Source: Cardiocondyla obscurior (lineage: Eukaryota; Arthropoda; Insecta; Hymenoptera; Formicidae). From it: a stretch of DNA of 64,000 bases. The stretch spans positions 8,658,001 to 8,722,000 of the forward strand of contig NC_091864.1 in NCBI RefSeq assembly GCF_019399895.1, given 5' to 3'. Numbering within the stretch: position 1 is the stretch's first letter; every line of letters begins with the position of its first letter. Positions 1-13,900 of the stretch are shown one piece after another. A program made the translations under genes and the position numbers. A model generated the notes under the pieces. That model saw only the letters and a program-made list of their open reading frames with translations, was not told the DNA's origin and ran no database searches.

Positions 1-1
1 C

Positions 2-145
2 ATCGCGCTCAGTAAATCAAGCTTAGAAAAGACTAATAAAACAGGACCTCATTCTGCTGGAGGTGTCGCTACTAAAATTCAAAGGGCAGCCAAGAAACGA
101 CAGCTCGTTCGACAATTTAATACAAAAAGGGGGATGCTGAAATAA
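2..145 (+). CDS. Possible 3' coding end of a gene cut by the window edge
   Basis: From base 2 a frame stays open for 47 codons and ends with a TAA at 143-145. The predicted peptide is basic and hydrophilic and contains the stretch GGVATKIQRAAKKRQL, which loosely resembles an IQ-type (calmodulin-binding) pattern. Its base composition is more codon-like than the DNA just after it. No start codon or splice acceptor lies inside the window, so if real it is the last exon of a plus-strand gene lying to the left. I do not recognise the protein. A chance open frame of this length is quite possible, so confidence is low. Confidence 0.25.
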   Translation: MALSKSSLEKTNKTGPHSAGGVATKIQRAAKKRQLVRQFNTKRGMLK

Positions 146-3100
146 GAGCATTGCAAACAAAGCGATTATTTCCACGGATATACGAGATGTCGACATGTGG
201 GGGCTTCCCTCCGCCCCCGCCTTCTACGTATTTCGGCCGACTCCCTTCCGCGTTTTTAGTCTTTCTCACCGGGTGGCATTCATTCGGCACACCTCCATTT
301 TTCACGTCCCTTCCGCATCCCTCTTTTCTCCCCCGTGTCATCTGCCATCGCGATCCTTCGTCGACTTCTTCGCCGACTCCCTTGGGTGTCCTGCGCTCTT
401 GCTCTCTCTCCCTTCGCCCTCGGCCGTCTCTCACTTTCTTCTCGGCCCCCTAACATCTCACGCGACCCCAGGCTCTTATAAAAATACTCTAACGTGCCGG
501 GACTGGCAGACGACCGGGCGTCGCCGGCGCGGGAATCACCCTCGAATAAATCCCGCGCGCATGATCCTTTTTACAAACGCGACATTTGCATAATTGGCGT
601 AATAACGCGATACCTCGTCGGCGAGAAATCCCGCGCGGAGGACCGGAATAAGAATCGACCGTGCCGCGACGACGACGGTCGTATCTGCGCCTCGCGCCTT
701 TGATGATCCGCGCTAAGATTGCGGCGCGGGCGCCTCGCGTGCGATATATGCGCAAACATGTATGTACAATTTAACTCTTTCGCTTCGAAATGTGGCTCTA
801 CTCCGGGAAATACGTCTTTGCTACGGTGAACGGGTTAAACGCAATAAAGAGTCTTTTTTTATTAAAAATTAAATAAAATTCTCTAGCTATAAAAATGTAA
901 AAATCACTTTTTGGACGAGTCTTTTTGGCGAGATAAAAATTTATTTAGAGACCGACTATGAACAATTTGAACATTAAAAAAAAAAAAAAAAAATAGATGA
1001 CAGCGGTAGCCTGAAAAATGCAATGTTTTTAAAATAAAGTGCCTATAAACTGTAAACCTTTTAAATAAAATATTTTGTTGTATTTCCGTATTCCAACAAT
1101 GTGCTTTTAAAGCGCAAAAATTAAGCTCTTTTTAATGGATTCCATTACATCAAACTTTTAAATGGAGTTATCCTCTTAACGTTCGTAAGATTATTTATAA
1201 AAATATATGTCGTATTTTCTTCGAAGCAGAACTTATTCGACTTCGGAGAGAAAACCGGAGAATTTGCGATATTTTAACGAAACATTAATCAAACTTATCG
1301 CGTATTTTACAAAAAAGAAATTAATTAAATTAATTAATTAATATTTTTCTAAAAATAAATTCATTGTTTTTTACGGACCAAGTTTGTGTTTGCGTCTTCA
1401 ATAGTAACTGCAGACGTCTTTACTTACGCCCTTTCGTGTTTGTCGCCATCGAGAAATCGAGGAATCCACGTGGAGTTCAGTCTTCCAGAAACTAGACGCT
1501 CGATCGGATACGAGAACGAAAGACATCGTTGCGGTAAAAGCGCGCAGCGGATACGTATACACGGGCACGGAATGTGTCTCTCTATAAAATTGTCAGGTAT
1601 CGTTTTCCCCCGTAACGGCGCATAAAGCCCGCTGTACGTCCGAGAAGGTCGGCCACGGTCGTTTCTGTCGTTTTGCGCGTGAGTCCGCAGGTGTTCCCGT
1701 AGGTAAGCCCGTGCATTCTCGCTGGAAAATGTCGCTCGAAATCGATCAGACATTTAAATCAAATACAGTACATCGACAAGGAGCTGTTTATTGACCGAAA
1801 TGTAACTCGTAATTACAGGTTTTTTGTTCGAGTTTATTTCTTCCAGAAAAAGAACTCGGTAAAAAAAAAAAAAAACGCGATATTATTTTATTCCGGAGAA
1901 AGTAATTTTTGAAAATGAAATATTAATGTACGTGATAATGTTACAATCAGTATAGTATTGTATTACATTATTTTATATTATTAAGTAATAATGTGTAATT
2001 CGTTTCATATTTCGTTTTACGACCTCAAATTACTTTTCAACAGTCACAGTCAGGCGTAAAAAGTATGTAACTCGAGTTTATTTTACGGGTTTGAGGTAAA
2101 AAATATGGTAGGCGGTAATGAAATATATTTTCAGTATTAAAATCATTGTTGTTGATGATTTTTAATCCTTGAGATAATTAAGTGTCGGTATTTGTTCGGC
2201 GTTAATTTAGGAAATTCTATAAAAGTCGCGGTTGATCATAAACCTCGAAACAGTGGCCTCCACCCCTTTCCTCCCCGCATAATAGACGCTCGCAATTGCG
2301 GTGGATTACTCCACACGTCGGTTTTGTTTTATCAATAGGCTGAGATACGACCGCGTAGGAAGAACCGGATGTCGTGCGCGACCGGCAACGAGCTTCCGTC
2401 TGACTCCGTGCACCGGCGCGGTTTACGGTGCGTAATGTGAAACCTACGAATGGCTGGCAGAGGATGTGCCATGCGAACGGCGGTCTGCTCTCACGCATAC
2501 ATTATGACGGGGGCTTAAATTTAACAGTAATAACCACAAACAGTAGTTACGTATGCATGGTTTACCAGCAGAAACGAATCGATACTTGAACCCCGGAGTG
2601 CCGCCTCGTCCTGCCGCCAACTCCTCGCGTGAAAGCGGAGGGCACAGAGTGAGAAAGAGAGAACGAGAGGGAGGGAATATAACCACGCGAAAGTTTCGCA
2701 CAGGTGATTATTTGCGCGGGATGAAAGTAATCGAATATTAATTACTTTCGGACCCTGGCCGCGTCGGCACCCGAGATAAAGCGGCAGCCCCTTGCCTTGA
2801 TATTTACATGATTCTCGATACACAAACAACATAGGAATTTCAATGTACACAGTCTGACGCGCGGCCGCCTCCTATTTTCCGCAGTGGCCGTTATTAAATT
2901 TTACTCTAGATCGCTCGAAATGCAAAACTATTTTCGGTATATGAAAGCAATATGGAGCTTAACAAAAAAAGGCGCGAAGAGAGCGAACACGCGGCAGTCG
3001 AACCCTGACTGCAATATTAATATTCTTCATCGTAGGAACTTTTCACTTTTCCTTTTATAGTCCCTTTATATAGAATCCATTTATGAATAGTGATGCCTAG

Positions 3101-6100
3101 AAGTGCGCCCTTTATTTCGGGAACGCGCGCGGCGGCAAACGTGAGATGAGGGTTTAAATGTCGGCGCCGTGTAATTTTCACTGCTCTCTGATTGCTCTCG
3201 CTGCAAACTGGTTTTCGCGCCCCGCGGCTCGCCCGATCGCCCACAATTTTTCTTTGGCCCGGGCCTCGAAAATTACGTAAACTCGCGAATAAAAGCGCGT
3301 CCGCAATTTTTAGCAGCGCACAAACAGCACGCAGTCGTAGCAAATAGCATTCATAGAGCCGCGCGCTCCGGGCACACACGTCGGTTTTAGCGTTTTTTGC
3401 AAGGTTTTTTACCTTTGTTTACTTCTCGATCCCAGACGTAGGTGCACGTTGCATTCGTATAAGGACGATAGGCAAATGTTACAAATCTGACTGTGATTAC
3501 GAGACGAGAGCGAGCGACAGCGCTGTTTTTTCCCCGAGCTAAAAAAAAAAATTATTCTTTGATTCAAAATTTAACGTACCTACATTTATGAATAATGAAC
3601 GCCTCACAAAGCATCATCGCGAGAGATCCCGTGGTGAAAGGCCTCTGTATACATTTTGTAAAAACCGCCGCGCGTCAGAAGTTACGCCAAGTCAACGGGA
3701 TGACTAATTAACAGTTTTCGTATCAAAGACACTCCCTCGTCTTGATTACCCAAAAATACCGTACGCGATTTGGAGCGAACAACCGTGCTTTGCGTCCATA
3801 CGTAAGTGATACAGACTAATTACTCGGTACGTGTAACGATAATTAAAGCACGCTGATTATCCGAAATGCGAAGATCGCATTCGAGAGCGCAGCTCGGGCG
3901 AGAATTCTCAAACCAAGCGCTGCGACCGAGCTGTGTCACAGTTTCATGCTTCTGTGACTGACTGACGTTATTTGACGATGCCGTTTAACTAGTTTAGATA
4001 GGGCTGGTTCGACTTGCCTCGGCAAGAGCGTAACAACGCGAGAAATTATTTAATACACCCGGGAATAAGCACAGCTCCCGCTAGAAGCGACTTTTAAAAG
4101 GTGGGCGGGGAAAGGAGTTAACGCTTCTTGATTTTATCATGTAAAGTGGAATTCGCTGTGCTGCAATCATTTTAGTTTTAAGATATTAATTAGAAGTCCA
4201 TTCAAAATGAACCCGCTTACCCGAGACGTGCGATGAATATTTTCCGCGATTCAATGGGCGCTTATTTATAGCACGATTCGAAAATATATCTTCGTGAATT
4301 ACAAAGTGAAGTTGTTTACTCTTTAATTGATTCAGATCCGATTGTTTAACGAACATTTGAATCGTCAGTATAGTTTTCTTATTTATAAATTACATGCCAA
4401 GTGCATTTAGTGCAAAATCTTAATTTTAGACTAACAGAAGACTAATGTTTTATTAAAGCAGTTTCATGTTTCAGTTACGACTTAATTTATTCCAAGTGAT
4501 CGAACTGGGTTACAAATCTCGAGCATTAATTTTTTTTAATTTAACAATATTCGAAGAGTCTTATACATTATTTGGGCACCTCGTGTATTTAATCTACGAT
4601 TAATATTTAAACTTGAAGCTTTAATTATTCAGTGTAAGCGTTCTAGCGTCATATTGAGAGTCGCATAAATCGCGACGATACCCAAAAACTGCACCGATAA
4701 ATACAGATAAATCCGATTATATTTTATTTTCAGATATATTATAAAAATATGCCGAGATTCAAAAGCAAAAACATTTTCTCTCTGTTTAAAGTTACTCCGA
4801 CACCGTGTCAAAGATTTTCCACGTGTACTTTCCATTCTGCGTGCCGCTTTGTTTACCGTTTCCGCGCCGTGTTCAAGCGCACAAAGATACAGCGGGAAGG
4901 TACCGAGCAGCACACCCGCGGGCCCGGATTTTTATGTATTTATTCAGTTCTAAGCGCAAATTCCATCTCTTTGTGCGTGCGGTGCACGCATTCCCTCGCG
5001 GCGACCCAACCCAATTACTCCAGCGCTTTTTTTTTCCCCTCCGCCGCGTTAATTAATCACGGTAGCGACTCGTGGAATTTCGTTTCGCGTACGCAAGAAA
5101 AATATATCGGGAGAAATAAAATGTGTGATGAAGCCAGATCCGATCCAATTGTCCCAGTTGATTAAAGAATTAACGAGATGAAATCGGAGGGAGACGCAAG
5201 AAGTTGCCTCGTTGTTGCAAATGTCCCTCCTTGACGTCGATTCGAAGAAAAGGATTAATGAGACGCGATGACTCCGGCAGCAAATACTCGTGTAATCCCG
5301 GAACGGGTAAATGTTATTTCACCCACCGCGGCGAGCGTTCCCTTTCATTGTTCCTGCCTAAGTAGTACAACTAAATATGTATAAGCGCTCGTAAAGTATG
5401 CACGATATGTGTATTTGGAGAGTACTGGAGCTTGCCATCTGCGCACGTAGATCTCCGCGTGTATTACCTTCTCACGGTGCAGCATTTGTCGCGTGTAGAA
5501 TTCTAGTATCTCGCGGAAGGGTCGCCGCGCTGAGAGAAAAGCCACTTCTGGACCCGGGAATAATTTAAATTTTCAACGATAGGCAGAATCGATTTTTTAT
5601 TCCAAGATTATATTTATAATTGGCTCGATTGGACTTATCTCTCGAAATACCGTGAAATTATAACTCCAAAGTAACTATTTTTCTCGTAAGGAAAGGCGAA
5701 GACGAGTTCCGACGTTCTCTCGGTGCGCTGCTCTGGTCTGGCTTTGATACATCCTTCGGACGATTCCTGGCGTCGTGTTTGAAAAGGAGAACCGCACAGA
5801 AACTCGCGTTTTTCAAAGGAAGCTCGAAAGAGGGAATCGCAAGTGTTCCGCATGAGACAAATTTAATTTCGAATTAAAATCCTAAATTTAATTCCCGAGT
5901 AAATCGAAGGTCTGATGGATCAACGTCCTTCGTCGAAGACCCGAGAAAGCTTATATCTTATTGTCAGTCTATCTCCGTTAAAGAGCAGTGGGATGCATAT
6001 ACAACTTCCTCGCTAATAATATCGATCACGACGCGGTTGTAAACGGGACGAGAGTATAATTTTTAACGCGAGTGCGCTCTTCCGTAGTAATCTCGACCGA

Positions 6101-6237
6101 ATGGCGTTCTCCATATTCGGGGCTTTAGCGTCGTTCGCTGCGAATGGGAAATCGTTTCGCGCGAGCGTGCATTTCGTCGCGTCTAACTAAACCGGCAAAT
6201 ACGGAGTCGGGGAAACTCATACGAGGAGGGTTGAAAT

Positions 6238-6302
6238 CTCGACAATAATGGCCCGTGGAGCACAAGTGGTCGCGCACGTATTTGGACGCCATTATTGTCG
6301 AG
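6238..6302. repeat. Perfect 15-bp inverted repeat with 35-nt spacer
   Basis: CTCGACAATAATGGC at 6238-6252 is followed by its exact reverse complement GCCATTATTGTCGAG at 6288-6302. The spacer is 35 nt and shows no obvious extension of the stem. It could form a stem-loop in RNA from either strand or be a footprint of a small element. The stem is too short and the loop too large for a typical animal microRNA precursor. Confidence 0.7.
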
Positions 6303-9300
6303 TTCTGTACACAACTGCGACTTAGACGGCGCATTCTCGTATGGCTGCCTCGTTCCGTGCCCGTGCTCGCTACGCGGGGAGATTTTCGACGTCGGAGGAA
6401 ACGGTTTAAGCGAAGAGAAAGAGCGACGGGGAGGAGGAAAGAACAAACTCGGTCTCGCGAAGGGGGACTCGCCCGTATGCATCCGGATGAACGTATCGCT
6501 CCTTTGAGGATCAGAACGAATGTTGGAATATCAATACCGCGGAGAGCGAGCGTCTCCGAATGCCTCGTGGCTAATTATATGTCAAAGACCGGACGACGTC
6601 GTTATATGGACGGAAGCTGCGGAGAGGATTCGGCCCGACAACCTCCTAGGGGATATTTTCTCGAGATCCCTCCGCTTTTCCTCGTCGCGTCACCCCTATA
6701 TAAAACTGACGCATAAATCGCATGTGCACTCAGAGAAAAGTACAGTTTCTTTTGGGGACAAATTTGTAATATTTCTAAAGTTAAATATGAGTGGCTCGCG
6801 GCGACTATATTCATCGTTAGAAACGTCATAAAATGAAATAAAATTATAGTTAGGTTTTAAAAGTAACTATAGTTTCCTCTCGGTGTATTTTAAATCCTCG
6901 ATGATCGCCGATCGAGCGGAATATCCAAAACACCGATCCGGTATCTCGACTATCTTGACTATCTCGTCTATCTTAGCGTCCCGTCGTATTTGCGGCTGCG
7001 TTTGCCCGGCGGACAGTGGCGATCGTACGATGTAATTATTGACGGAAAGGGAGCTTGCCCTTTCCGGGCTCAAATTAGTTCGAAGGGTATATAATTCCGA
7101 AGCGTATTTTCAAACCGTCTTAGATTTGTCGAGAGGGAGGGAAAACGTTTAAAATATCGCGGATTATAATTGCCCAGCGACGCGAGCACATCATTAAGAA
7201 AACTGCTGTTAAAAGCTCGCTGCGATGCAATAATTGCATTTAGGAAAATTGAATTCGACTTATGTCTTATTATTGAATTTGTGTAACTTCTTTTTCTAAT
7301 TACCGCGGATAAAGACGTTAGAATCGATTTATTCGTTCCCGCTGAATATAAGGCGGGAGGCACTTTTACGCGCGACAACACAATCGAAAAATATATAAGC
7401 CTGCTGTATACATGAATAAGAAGCGCATGCAAACAAAATGGTTGCACGGAAACAAAATTCTACTCGGGGCATCGTTATTCCGGGATAATCTGTTCAATTA
7501 TCGTAGTTACTGCGAAATCTAGTTTTACACAAATCCATCGGGCTTGATTTATCCAAGCCGACCGAATTAATTCCTTTTTTTTTTCTGCCCCGCTTCCCCT
7601 AGTTTGTTATTGCCGCTCTAATTGTCCGTTAACCGCCGTTCCGATATTTGTAACCGGCATGATAGAATTTATTGATCCCCGGTACATTCCGCCCGGCGCG
7701 CGGTAGAGTGATTCTAGACACCCGTTTGGATTTTGCGTTAATTAAAAGTAATTAATTAAACTGTCCGTCAACCGGCTCCGGCAGGGAATCGATAAAAACT
7801 AAATTTTGTTATGCATTTACCGATCGTTGAGTCTAGCTCCCATGGTCCCCCGCTGGCGCGCGAGGATGCGTGGCGCGGTGTGTACACAGGGATGCTGTAT
7901 CATCTCCAGTCCTATGTATCTCATGCACGTTATAGCGTATATACGCGAGTATACTATATCGCGGCATACGACAGCCTTCCCAAGTCACATCGAACTCAAT
8001 TATAGCTCGGAGTTTACTCTGTGCTCCCGTCACTCACCCGGACCTGTCTCGAGAAATCGATGGTGAACGATGGCTTCTTTCCTTCTTCCTCGCCGTCACC
8101 CTGGCCTCTCGTCGGTCTCCTCGTCCTCCACCCCGCCGCCCCCGTTTCACTTAACTATTTCATTTTCGTCTTCAACTTTATACCGGGCGTAAGTGCGACC
8201 TGCGCGATAACCGGCCGCGACTGTATGTCCGATACGAGACGGGACGGCGAGCCGTATAAATCCGGGAATGATGGAACAGCAGGCCGGAATTCTTGATAAA
8301 CGCTCGGGTCGATCTTCCCGGGACTCTGGAATATTTTATGCGTCCGCGAGACGCGGAAAAATCAAGTTTGCCCAAACGAAATATATGTATATCGCCGCTA
8401 TTCTATACGCTGTAAAGAATTAAATGGAAATTGCTAACACCAAATTTTTTGCAGCGTAATTTTACGTTTATTATAGCCGGTGATATTGTTCACACGGTAT
8501 TTCTATATTTCCGTGTTTCTTACATCTTGAACGTAGCAATTGTAAAATTGACTTTAAAGCAAATTTTCTTTTTTTTTAAATGATATTACAGGTCCAAGCG
8601 TCTATCGATATTTTTTTCCTTTTAAAATACTTTCGATGCAATTTCTTTTCTGTTTTTCTACCGCGGATGTTTATCGTATATGCATTTGTTTGTATTCATC
8701 TATCTTTATTAATCTATTTAGCCATTGAGCACGCGCTAGCATGAAAAATATTGCGAGAGCGAAAAATATGAAAAACAAAGTACGGGTGTAAAAAAAAGTG
8801 TTTACGCATGTAATCGATGTGCAATCCGTTTCAGCATATTGTTCATATCAAATTGCTTACTTCGTCGTATTGCGCCTCATTTCATTCTTTGGCGCATCGT
8901 TGGAAAAGAAAGACGGAAAACGTTCCGAACGAACAAATACGAGAGAAAAGAGAAGAAATAATTTATTCTATCAACACGTAATAGCCGATATTTCTCGAAA
9001 AGTAGAAACGTTACCCTTTAACGCCGCATGAAAAACAATTACGGATTATTCGGCTAATTTTTTTCTAGCAAACTCTCAACGCCGAGAGTTTTTGTCTTTT
9101 TAATTTGCAACATAAAATGTTTTTACGTCTTTAATTAAAATCTTATTAAAATTTTTTTCCCCTTTCAAGTAAAATTTTCTGTCCGCCTGAGCTTAATTCT
9201 CGGAGAACTTGTTTGCGGATAATTATAAATCGAAAGGCTATTACTTATCTCGGTATTCAAATAAACCGCGAAATTATTTATTTCGCACTTAAATTAAAAA

Positions 9301-9652
9301 AAAAAATAAAAATTAAAAAAAACCGGACTGCGATAAAACATTTCTCGTTGAATTATGAATCGACAGATTTTCTATGTCACTTGCTCTTCGAGTGAACGAA
9401 TGAAACAAATGATTAAGCGTCTTTAAAAGAAAAAAAAGGAGGGGAAAGGAGAAGAGAACCGTGTGTTATCTCAACATCAGCGTGACGGATAAAGAGGAGA
9501 AGGCACGAAGGGCAACTTTGACGTAGAAATTTGCGAATACCTCTATTCGAACGGACGAAGTGCACGCGCGTGCGAGGGGAAGAAAAAAAAGGGAACTAAA
9601 AAGAGGTGAAAGGGGAAACGACGAGTAGAAGAGAAGAGAAGAGACGAGGGAA

Positions 9653-9672
9653 AGAGAGAGAGAGAGAGAGAG
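9653..9672. repeat. AG dinucleotide microsatellite
   Basis: About ten tandem AG units within a purine-rich stretch (about 9425-9690). No gene is associated. Confidence 0.8.
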
Positions 9673-10179
9673 GGAACGATAAAAGGACTCCGGTAGCGTC
9701 GTTGTGATTTCGTTTCCCGCGTTGCATTCGCGCGCAGGAAGCTACCATTAATTAAAATATGGACGGGAGAGAAAAAGGGCAGCGGAAACGGCGTACATGG
9801 AATGTATAAAAGGTTCTCGTTTAACCGAAGCTCGCGCGAAATAACCGCGACGCAGTCGAGTTCCTGACAATGTGGATCTGGGATAAATGGATTTTCCACC
9901 GCCGTACTCCGCGAGTGCTCCGTCTTTCATCTCTCTTTGTCTTTTCTTTGTTCTAAATGCCCGTCTTCAATACGTATACTCCGTTCTTGCGTTTAGTACG
10001 CGACGTAAGGCGGTTCAAACGTCTTAAAATAAGTTGTTTCAGCTCCCTCACAAATTGATCTATCTGATAATTATATGTCCACTCTTTTCATCTCGTTTTT
10101 CTTTTTAAACAGACAGTCAGACGTTCGTCTGATCGGTGAATTTATTGAGGAGCTAGAGCGATCGATTCCTACCCTCCGC

Positions 10180-10950
10180 GCCTAAAAATTCAATGCTTCG
10201 AGATCGACATTCCGGTGTAAACCAATTTCTCGTCTTGCTTAATCTCGCGAGCGCGCAGGTGCGCCCATTTGCATGCATTATTCCATCTGCCGTTCGGCAA
10301 ATCAATGTCGCCCGTTGTTGCCGTAGACACAGGAAGTTCCGGAACGCCACGTCGCTGCCATTCGAAGGGACGGGAGGACTCCGTGCCCGCTCCTTCTGTC
10401 AATATACACCGATATTGCGCTCGCGGTGCAATATGCAGTCGGCGGGAAAAACGCGAGGGAAACACGAGAGAAGGGATCGACGCGGCCGGCGAGGCGAAGA
10501 GCGCGGGATAAGGGTCGAGGGGAGGATGAGAGGCGCGATCATCGATGCGGAGTGCTCGATCGGATGGACGGCGATGCACGCTCGGCCGAGAAGCGTTTCT
10601 GCGCTCGATGTAACCCGAATGCACGTGCCAGTTGCTCATTAACAACGGCCCCGCCCATCCTAAACTCATTTGCATAATTAGTGCGTGTCGGTTGCAGCGT
10701 AACGCGTGACTGCCGCTGCCGCGGGAGAGAGCGTCGGGCTCGAGCGCGATATCGTCACTAATGCGAGAGCAATAGGACGAGGTCCAGCATCCGCGTTTGG
10801 TCCTTGCATACACCGGGTCGCCAGCACCTCGTTAACTTCCGGGAGCGTCGCTGTAGATCGCTGACTCTGCTGATTTCCTACCCGGCCCTTTGTCATAATT
10901 CGCAAACGAGCATCGCGCACGTCTCTGTGATACGGAATCAAATCTTCCAG
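10180..10950. other. CpG-dense block with octamer-type sites
   Basis: A GC-rich, CpG-rich island in otherwise AT-rich DNA. It contains two ATTTGCAT octamers (10267-10274 and 10668-10675), the second continuing as ATTTGCATAATTAG, which combines POU and homeodomain-like core sequences, and a CCCGCCC box just upstream of it. This may be a promoter or enhancer. Open frames of 207 aa (minus) and 149 aa (plus) overlap here and look like GC-driven artefacts. No transcript evidence is visible. Confidence 0.3.
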
Positions 10951-13900
10951 CCTTTTTTTTTTGTCTTATCTGTTCGTTCGCTAAGTGTATAAACCCCTTA
11001 AAATTGTTCTTATTTTGTCGTTGGATTTTCAATATCGATGCGGAATAATTTTTTGGGATTAAAAATCGACGAATTTTGATTGAATCTCTCTTTTTTTTTT
11101 TTTTTTTTTTTTACGATTTATTTGAATATTATTACCATTTTACCGCCGTGCATGATGAAATGTCGATCTCTTCTTTCCGCTAACCTCGGGAAGGCATCTG
11201 TATAATGTACCCTGATAATAATTCAATTTGTTTAATTAAGTGGAAAGTTATTGATAATTTCGATAAATATGAGCGGAATGGTGGAAATGTGTCCTCAATA
11301 TTGAGCGGGTGAGATGTAAATTGTTGCTCAGCCCGAGCTAATGAAAATTTCATTGCATCATTTTTCAGAACGCTCGTAATTTCAGCGTCATTTGGCAATT
11401 ATTAACGCGAATAATTTGTTTAATGTACATTTTAAACTTGCTCGCTGCAACTTACTGCCGCTCGAGTTCACTCCGAATTTTGTTTGATAAATTTTTTTAG
11501 ATTTGACTACCCTTTTCACGGTCTTTAATAACAATCTGACTTTAGAATTTGACTGCCTAAATTAAAAATTCCGCCACCTGATGTAAACACACCCACGTGC
11601 TCGCGCAGCGGCTAGTTGACTCGGCAGTCGAGCGCGCGTTACGTAAATCAGTACGTGCAGTAGACTAGCACGCGGCGAAAAACGTTTAGATATTTAGCTT
11701 TTCTAACTCGTTATTAGTGAGTAATTATCTCTAGTTGCAAAATCAGAATAGTTAAATAAATTTCCACTTGGATAATAATCTCTGATAAAGTTTTTATCAA
11801 GCTAAGTAAATTTAATATCGAACGTGAAAAATATGTTTTATTCGAGGTTTTATTAAAGCGTAAATAAGAGAAGTTCGACAATTCTATAAGTAACGTTGTA
11901 TTTTATGACAGCTAATTTTTATGACAGACCACGCGTTTGTGCAGTAACTTACGAGACATCACGTTAATGATTGAAACGATAATACCGGAGTTAAAAGTGA
12001 GAACAAATTGGAACGAAACTCACGAAACGTTACATCGAAGAAAACCGACAAACGGCAGGCGGAATTGTCGTTGATCCGTCACGGCGCTCATCATTCCCTG
12101 ACATCGGTTCTGTATCGGTGTTTCCTTGGCGTTCGATATTTCTGGAGCGAAAGAAAGCAGAACCAGCCGCGGAAACGTCTCGCGTAGTTCTCGCGACAAT
12201 AGTTGGCGAAGCTCGGACCGGGAACTCGCTCTCATGAATTTCATGTTCCGCCCGTCACGCCTCCGCTCGCCTCGTTCCGGCCAAAAATTGCCGGAAGTGG
12301 AGGCACGCGAGCGGGAGAATGCAAATGCCACGCGGCGACTTTAATAGCACGGATTATAAAGCAGATCCCGAACGCCCAGGATCCGTCCGCGTTGCGCTGC
12401 GCCTGAAAATTTAAATCCGCTCCACGGATCCATATAATTTCATTATGCCTGCATTTGTAGCAAGGGCGGCCGAGCTTGTTTTTACCGGGGCTCGGCCCTT
12501 CGCGGCGCGACGGTCCCTGCGAACAGTGCTTAGTACAAGGATGGAACAACGCGTAAAAACTTAAAAAAAAAATTATTTTACATATATGTACTGAAAATTA
12601 ATTATTTCGTATAATATTTGTGACGCGGTGGACTGTGAGTGATTTTCTGATTTAGGCAAATTTTAGCTGTTTTTAGCAGAAGGATGCTTAAACACGTGAG
12701 AATTAAAAAAAAAAAAATTTAATCGATGTTGGCAAAAATATAATATTGGTAGAATGCTCGTACATTTATTCGATATTTATTTCTTTATTTCATCTCAACG
12801 TTGTCCAACAGTTTTGGACCTTTTTTTAACATCTTATAAAGTCTTTAACTTACAAAACTAATATTTCCGTTTGCATTCTTCAATGGGTTAACATTCCCGT
12901 ACGTTGTCGCGCTATTCAAAGGCCAGGGTACCAATCGCGTGCAGCATCAGTTGGCTCTACCGACTTATTACTCGGTTTCAAGAGGAAAATAAACTCCGAG
13001 AACGTTTAACAGCAATTCTCGTAGAGTAAATGTGACTGAACAAAAAGAAAAAGTCCGGAATGCGTATCGTTAGCGTAGCTACCGTATAATGAACTTTGCT
13101 CGCCGCCACCGGCCATGTCGTTTTATATCCCGACGTAGTTATTCCGCCAAATCTATCTCCCATCGTAACTCGCCGCCGATAATTATCTGATTCAATGATA
13201 TTCTTAGCAACAAAACGCCATCGTCGTTCGCTTTCGTTCGCGAAAAAGCGTCGATGCAAAGCTTGATATATGAGCCCGTCGACGTTCTCTCTCGCGGTTC
13301 GACTCAATTAACTCGATCGAGCTCGCGCGAACGTGAGCGAATGCGAGAAACGAGCAAAGTACGTGTTATAATGAGGTCGGAAGACTAATCGCCGTGAAGC
13401 TTATTGACCGAGTGTCCCAAATAAACTTTTGCTCGTTTCGACGAACGAAATCTTTTTCCATTGGCGTGGAATACTTGGTCGAATTCTTGTTAATCGGAAA
13501 AACGGCTCTCGCGGCAATTTGGACTCACGGTGTCGTCGGGGAAGAAAAGATCCCTCGATCGCGAAGTGTCCTCTCGCAATGTTCACATATTATCAGCTCC
13601 GGGAGCGATCCGGCATTTTAAACGAGAAACTTGGCGTCAGTCGTCCCATTCACTTATTTCTATGGCCCTTGACAATGATCCGCGAGGATCTCAGGGCGAC
13701 GCGGCGGCGCGGGTTATTATGGAAAGTTTCTTTTGTTCCGAAAAGAGACCCCGTACAAAAGAGGTATTTATAAGATTCAAGACGGGAAAGGGATAATTGA
13801 ATCAAATGGAAATTACCTTGCCGAATACAATTAGCCTCGATATGAATTTTGCGCGCTCCGCGATGGAAGCGGTGAAAGGTTCGCCGGTCAGGCCGTATAT

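Noticed and set aside
10190..10813. 207-codon open frame on the minus strand, longest in the first 18 kb
   Set aside because: It lies in a CpG-rich block with an equally open 149-codon frame on the other strand, shows no domain, and its composition reflects few stop codons in GC-rich DNA.
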